Source of the DNA: Tausonia pullulans
Taxonomy: Eukaryota; Basidiomycota; Tremellomycetes; Cystofilobasidiales; Mrakiaceae
Reading direction: 5' to 3'
DNA length: 64,000 bases
Assembly: GCA_951802195.1 (NCBI GenBank)
Contig: OX637626.1
Location: forward strand, 1,178,001-1,242,000
Shown: positions 59,184 to 64,000 of the stretch, one piece after another
Layout: the number at the start of each line of letters is the position of its first letter
Position numbering within the stretch: the stretch's first letter is position 1
Made by a program: the position numbers and the translations under genes
Notes under the pieces: generated by a model
The model's input: only the letters and a program-made list of their open reading frames with translations
What the model was told of the DNA's origin: nothing
Databases searched by the model: none

Positions 59184-61293
59184 CTACCCCTCCTCGTTCT
59201 GCCCAGCCGACGTCTCCCCCTGTGCCGTCGCCGTTGTCACACCCGTCATGGCTGTCGCGCCCGCCACCATGCTCTGTAGTGATGGCAACGCCATTGGCGG
59301 CGGCGAGGGCGGGGTCGTCGTCTCCTCTCCTACCGCCGCGTTCTCCTTGGCCACCTGCTGTTGCTCCTTCTGTTGTTCCTCCTCCGCCTCGCCATCGTTA
59401 ATCACTACCCTCGGGACGTCTCCGCTCGTAGCCTCCGTTGCCTGCCCACCACCATTCGCACAACTCGACGCCGACTCCGACAGGCTCGAATCCCCGCTTC
59501 CCCCCGGCGCCACCGGGACCTCCTCATCAATGACATATCTCAGCACGTCATTCAGCGAGATGAACCCGACGAGCCTCCCCTTGTTCGGTCCCTCTGGCTC
59601 GACGACGACGAGTCGGTGCAGACGCCGTTTTCGGATGAGCTGGAAGAGGTTTGCAAGCGAGTCTTGAGGGGTGCAGGTGACGACGCCTGGGAAGTCCGGG
59701 GACCGACGGGCGAGCGCTTGAGAGATGGTGAGATCAAGGGAGGTGTAGGCTCCTAGGCGGACAAGGGTCTGTTCCAACGAACAGTCAGCTTGACAAGGCG
59801 CAAGGAGAGAGCGACAACGCACGATGACATCGACCGTCTCGTAGAGATTGATGACAATCCCGCGGTCGTCAATGATGGGCACCGACGAGATTCCCCGCTC
59901 GGAGAACATGTGGACGACATCAAAGACCGTCGTCTGGAGCGTCGCAGTCGCGAGTGGCCAGAAGGGGGAGATGGGACCGGGCGGGCGCTTGCCCTCCGAA
60001 GCGACGTAGGTTCCGATCTTGCAGGCTTGAAGCGGGAGATGGAGGGAGAGGATAGCTGGGCACTGAGAGCAGCAAGCCTTGGTTAGTGCACATTTCGGAA
60101 ACGAAGGTTGTCGCTGAAGGCTCACGTTGACGGCGATAAACTTGAGCACCCGGTACTGTGTCAAGACCGAAAGGACGACCTCCCCGCCCGTCTGGTCGTC
60201 CCGGTCGATGAGCGGAAGCCTTCTTGCATGAGTCTGGTGGAGGAGCTTGGAGGCCTCAAAGAGCGGGTTAAGCGGGTGAACGGAGAGCAGCGGTGGAGGT
60301 GGGACGCTGAGCTCCCGCTCGATCTCTGTCGGTCCCATGCACCCAGTCAGTCGGGGCGACGACCAAGGCAGAAGCGAACCACTCGTTCTCTCACCTCTAA
60401 GGCTCTCGAGCCGGAAGTGCTCGACGTCCGCGGCGGCTCCTTCGTAAGTTTGCGTGTGGTAGTAGTATTGGATGAGATGGATGAGGTCCGAGACGGTGAG
60501 CATGCCTGGGACGACGACGCGGTCAGTCGGGAACGTTGAGCGGGCGATGGATCATAGCATGAAGGACTCACCAGCGAAGCTCGATTTCTCTGAGTTCCAT
60601 AATGGGGCCGAGATGACACCTAGGGAAGAAGAGGGCTGAGGGTCAGCTTCGGTGGGTCCGGGCCGATGAGTGAGCCAAAGAACGCGTTGGTTGCTAATGA
60701 GCGCGACCCGCCCTCCCCCAAGATCGCCCCCTTCGCCACTCGTCTAGAAGGAAGCTCCCAGAAAGTCTATTTTGATGAGAGATGGGCTCGAGTTCGTATG
60801 GCTCGCGTCTACGACGAGGACCTCTATCGCGGTCATAACCCCGCCGGCGGGTAGCTAAGCCAGAGAGCCCCAGAGAAACGCGTCCTCCTTCTCCTACCCC
60901 TGAGGCTATAGCCAGCCCTCTTGCACACATCTAGCCCTCCTGCGTCTGCCTCAATCTACGTCTCACTGCAACCGTGCAGATCGAGAAAGAGACACACAGA
61001 AAGCCGCTAGCGCGTCGAAACGCACCTGTCTGGAGCATAACCCCCAAAGCCTTCTTGACCGTCAACTTGGTGTCCAACACGATAAGTCTAAAGGACACGG
61101 GGAAGACGTCGTACGACGACCGGCCCTTGAGGAACGTTCTGATCGAGGCGAGCCCCTGCTGGTGGAGGACGAACGCGTTGGCGCCGGGCGTCTCGAGAGC
61201 TGACGCAGCGCGGGCTCGCCGGGGATGGGCCGGGAGGGAAGACGACGGCCGGCGGGGCTTGGAGGGAGTCGAGGGGTTTGAGGGTGTGGCCAT
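59184..61293 (-). CDS. SNF4: AMPK gamma subunit, CBS-domain energy sensor
   Basis: Regulatory subunit of the Snf1/AMPK heterotrimer; its CBS pairs bind AMP/ADP/ATP. The start at 61293 gives MATPSNPSTPSKPRRPSSS, a Ser/Pro-rich extension. Four CBS repeats follow: FLKGRSSYDVFPVSFRLIVLD...GMLTVSDLIHLIQYYY, SVHPLNPLFEASKLLHQTHA-RRLPLID...VLTQYRVLKFIAVN, TTVFDVVHMFSERGISSVPIID...LYETVDVI, and DSLANLFQLIRKRRLHRLVVVE...GFISLNDVLRYVI. A Gln/Glu-rich C-terminal tail of about 100 residues goes beyond the usual yeast length. Exons joined by short introns (for example at 61036, 60568, 60328, 60126, 60065 and 59822). Divergent from the CCDC43-like gene with only 148 bases between the start codons. Confidence 0.93.
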
Positions 61294-61441
61294 GACGGAT
61301 CGGGAAATGAGGATGATGATGGTCGTTGTGGGGAGACAACGTAGGTAGGGGTTCGCCTTCTCTCCCCTCCTCGTCGTCTCGCTCGGAGCCGTGTCGTCCC
61401 CGCGGCCTGGCCTTCTCTCTATCCCCCCTTCAACAACCACC
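61294..61441. promoter_or_regulatory. Compact bidirectional promoter SNF4/CCDC43-like
   Basis: Only 148 bases separate the two divergent start codons, so 5' UTRs and core promoters must overlap. CT-rich near 61360-61440; no TATA box. Confidence 0.6.
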
Positions 61442-62671
61442 ATGGCCGCCCTCCCCCCACTCGAGCTCTTTATCTCGACCCTCTTTCAGTCCCTCAGCCT
61501 CCCGAACGAGGAAATCGAGCAGATCGAGTATCTCGCTCGCCTCGTCGAAGAGGAGGTTCGTCGTCTCTCTCGCCTTCCCTCTTGGCCCGTCTGCCTGTCT
61601 CTTCTGACGGGAGGTTTCCGTGACGCAGGCGCTGGAGGATGAGGACAAGTGCGTGGAGCAAGCTTAACTGCTCAAATGAAACTTCTCACGCATAAAAACC
61701 CGCTTATCGCGCTTCCAACCAGGCTTGAAGCCATCAAGGGTCTCCTCGAGGGCGAAGGAGCGGAGGTGAGCGAGAACGAACGAACGACGCGTCGGTCGTC
61801 TGTCTTGTCTTGAGGAAAGTCAAGCTGGCTCACCCAACAAGATGTTTCTTCCAACTCCAGGAATCCGTCTTGGAATCTTCCGCCCAGTCCATCCTCGATG
61901 AGTTCCACCGGATCAGCTCGCTCCCGCCAGAGAAGAAGGAGGAGGAAGTGGTGAAGAGAGAGTCCACCAAGTCAACCTGTCCGTTCTCCTCTCACTTCCC
62001 TTCCCTCCCCCCCCCCCCCCCCCCCCCACTCGCTCGTCTTAGACAGGGTCCTGACGCTCCATGCATCAACGCCATGGTCACAGCGACCACCACGCAGCAA
62101 CCTCCAGACGAAGCAACCCTCGCCGCGCAACGCAAGGCCTATCTCCTCCGGCAGTACGCCCTCGTCGAGGATTCAAACTCCAACTTCGCCTCCCCCTTCG
62201 CCGACGGGTCCTCATCGGGAGGACCCGCACCGGGCCCAGGCGACCCGGGCTACAAGGGAGGCAAAGACAAGACGGAGGTCTCACCGGAGCAGCTGGAGGC
62301 GGAGATGAAGAGGATGGCAATGAAGAAGAAGCAGAAGGCGAAACTGAAGGAGGATGGTCCGTCGTCGCCCCTCTCTCGCTTTGTATTCGAATACTAACCG
62401 CATCGCCGGACGACAACAGACATGCTCCGACCAAACCTTAACAAGCAGGCTGTCGCGTATGCTCAGCAGCAGCAGCGTGAGCAGATGGCCAACGCGTCAG
62501 CATCGAAGCGACAGAAGGACAAGGAGGATCTCGCGAAGCAGAAGTGAGATGTCGTCTCGTCCGGCTGTGTTGCAAGCAGTTTCACTGAAAAGGCTGTTTT
62601 CTAGAGCCAACGAGGTGAAGAAGCTAGAGGAGAAGCGGAAGAAGGCTGCGAAGGGAGAGCGAAGGGCTTAG
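61442..62671 (+). CDS. CCDC43-like coiled-coil protein
   Basis: Conserved eukaryotic protein of unknown function. The start MAALPPLELFISTLFQSL leads into an N-terminal helical domain that matches CCDC43 (EEIEQIEYLARLVEEE, ALEDEDKLEAIKGLLEGEGAEE). Then come LAAQRKAYLLRQYALVEDSNSN, a Gly/Pro linker, VSPEQLEAEMKRMAMKKKQKAK, and a Lys/Glu/Gln-rich C-terminal coiled coil ending KKAAKGERRA. Order and composition fit CCDC43, in which the tail is highly charged. At least five short introns; one contains a run of 21 C residues. Confidence 0.8.
62007..62027 (+). repeat. Homopolymer C21 tract
   Basis: Twenty-one consecutive C residues inside an intron of the CCDC43-like gene, in its polypyrimidine region. 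Such runs are length-unstable and prone to sequencing error. Confidence 0.9.
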
Positions 62672-63303
62672 ACATGCATGGCCCCTCGGGCCACGATGAA
62701 GGGAGGTATCAGCATGCGAGTCCCTTACAGAGATCAGCTCCTCGACTTGACAGTTCCAAGAGGAAAGCAGACATGCTGATCTTCGACGAGCGTGAAAACG
62801 GATGAATGCGCGTACAATTGCATCACGATCATAAAACGAAGGAAACGTTGAAGGACGTCTTGAAAAAGGCCGGAGAAGATACGGAGCAAGGTCAGAGTTC
62901 GAGGACAGGGAGGAGAATGAGCAAGCGAACAAGCTGTTGAAGGGGAAAGTGCAGGCGTGATTGCAAGGGAAATATAAAAGGTGAGAAACGCCAGAGAGTG
63001 GAGAGAGGTCGTTAACGGTGAAGCTAGCTAGCGAGGAGGAAAGGGATGATGAGGGAAGTCAAGGACAACGACAAGAGAGAGAAATGATGTCTGAGCAAAA
63101 GAAAGCGGGAGAGCAAACGCGAACCACCGTTGCCTGCTGGTCGGTTGTTCAAGCGAACAAGCGAGGAGATCTGTAAAGCGGCGTTTAATGATCGTTGATA
63201 GATGCGAGGGATCAAAGGCACGACGGTACGAGCCGATCTCCTAGGCCGCATCGCCCTGGCAAGCAGAGAGAAGAAGGGAGGAAACTCCAGAGGGTTCTCT
63301 CTC
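62672..63303. other. Convergent 3' region, CCDC43-like/monoacylglycerol lipase
   Basis: About 630 bases between convergent genes. No supported gene; purine-rich on the plus strand. Confidence 0.5.
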
Positions 63304-63964
63304 TCAGATCCTTTCAGTGATCCACTGGTACCAAGCTGATTGAGCCCCGCAAACGGCGTTAGCTCTCAGACCTAAACAACCAACCGACTCCTGGACTCAC
63401 CCTCCAGCACCTTCTGCCTCGGCTTGTCGTCCTCTCTGTCGTACCCAACCTTGTTCATCACGTGCTCGTAACCCTCCCAAGTCTCGGCGGCCTCGTCAGT
63501 CGAGGAGATGCGGGAGAAAAATTCTTCAGTTGCGCGAGGATTGGTGATGCGGTCCTAAAAGCGCACAGAATAAGTTCTAAAAAATCAAGGAAATCAAGGA
63601 GATAGGGAGATTGAGTGAGCCCACCTGAGCCCCATGGATAGCCTTGATTGGAAGATGGATCTCGTTCGCCCGCGGCGCGAGATCGATTAGGCCCTGAACG
63701 ATCGCGAGACCCGTAGCAATGCGGAGGGCGCCGTGATAGGCTTGTGGGTTGAGCAGGAATGATATTTCAACACGGGCTAAACCAAGCAAGGGGGTCAGAG
63801 AGTGTGAAAAAGGGGCAAGAGGGAAGAGGGGAGAAAACAAGGGGCGAACGATCAGGGTGGCCTTTGCCTCGCTGGGCTTGCGCAAGTGGGACGCGGCCGG
63901 CGAAGGAGGAGAGGGCGCGGGCGATGTATTCGACTATTTTAGAAGGACGGGTCTCCGGGGCGAT
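63304..63964 (-). CDS. YJU3: Monoacylglycerol lipase, C-terminal part
   Basis: Alpha/beta hydrolase that splits monoacylglycerol on lipid droplets and membranes. The gene continues beyond the window, so the catalytic Ser exon is missing here. Exons in phase: 63964-63850 (IAPETRPSKIVEYIARALSS, FAGRVPLAQA), about 63775-63625 (EISFLLNPQAYHGALRIATG, LAIVQGLIDLAPRANEIHLP, IKAIHGAQ), 63554-63401 (DRITNPRATEEFFSRISSTD, WEGYEHVMNKVGYDREDDKP) and 63335-63304 (WYQWITERI, stop). The catalytic Asp is in GAQ-D and the His in YEHVMN. Pattern and spacing are those of fungal Yju3-type lipases. Confidence 0.88.
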
Positions 63965-64000
63965 CTGGGATAGAGGGCAAGGGTTAGATGGTTTTGACCC

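Noticed and set aside
1-64000. CRISPR arrays, rRNA genes, complete transposons or virus-like elements
   Set aside because: No regularly spaced direct repeats, no rRNA signatures, no transposase, reverse transcriptase, capsid or LTR pairs could be recognised in any frame.

Overview
This window is nuclear DNA from a fungus, most likely a basidiomycete and, by inference, a Pucciniomycotina-type yeast or relative. The grounds are moderately GC-rich, gene-dense sequence, nearly every gene broken by many short GT-AG introns (mostly 45-120 nt, often gttcgt/gtgagt/gtacg donors and ctaac/ctgac branch sites), several exons of 9-33 nt, and a gene set that is fungal throughout (ATG15, OAC1, acyl-CoA oxidase, SPO22/ZIP4, IMP2, SNF4, a formin with GBD/FH3). 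I see no bacterial operons, no CRISPR array, no rRNA and no recognisable transposon or virus-like element. Exon borders were set by hand from reading frame and splice sites, so those of the large genes are approximate.

Layout. 1-6.2 kb (+): 3' end of NAP1, mitochondrial fumarase, and a BRD8/Bdc1-like NuA4-type protein. 7.4-8.9 kb (-): a small secreted protein of unknown function. 8.9-12.9 kb: gene-poor, with an intron-containing tRNA-Pro(AGG), a 12-bp inverted repeat, one copy of a dispersed repeat and a decayed paralogue of the secreted protein. 12.9-17.5 kb: divergent pair OAC1 (-), made of 12 exons including several microexons, and ATG15 (+). 17.9-22.5 kb (+): a gene that reads as DOA1/UFD3 (WD40-PFU, no PUL domain) running in frame into an HST2/SIRT2-type sirtuin. 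23.7-24.8 kb (-): a Zn2Cys6 transcription factor. 24.8-26.7 kb: intergenic, with a 100-bp tandem duplication. 26.7-34.3 kb (+): a GCFC2/PAXBP1-type splicing factor and an acyl-CoA oxidase. 34.8-41.1 kb (+): a long low-complexity protein with five copies of a GWPF/YPF motif that I do not recognise. 41.2-44.1 kb (-): TRM1, divergent from SPO22/ZIP4 (44.8-50.0 kb, +). 50.1-61.3 kb (-): IMP2, a Bni1-type formin and SNF4. 61.4-62.7 kb (+): a CCDC43-like protein. 63.3 kb to the edge (-): monoacylglycerol lipase.

The genes are ordinary housekeeping neighbours, not a co-regulated cluster: TCA cycle and mitochondrial carrier (FUM1, OAC1, IMP2), lipid breakdown (ATG15, acyl-CoA oxidase, monoacylglycerol lipase), energy sensing (SNF4), RNA processing (TRM1, GCFC), chromatin (NAP1, BRD8-like, sirtuin) and polarity (formin). 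The strongest candidates for something new are the predicted DOA1-sirtuin fusion, the GWPF-motif protein with a repeated intron position, the microexon-rich OAC1, and a formin with no polyproline FH1.
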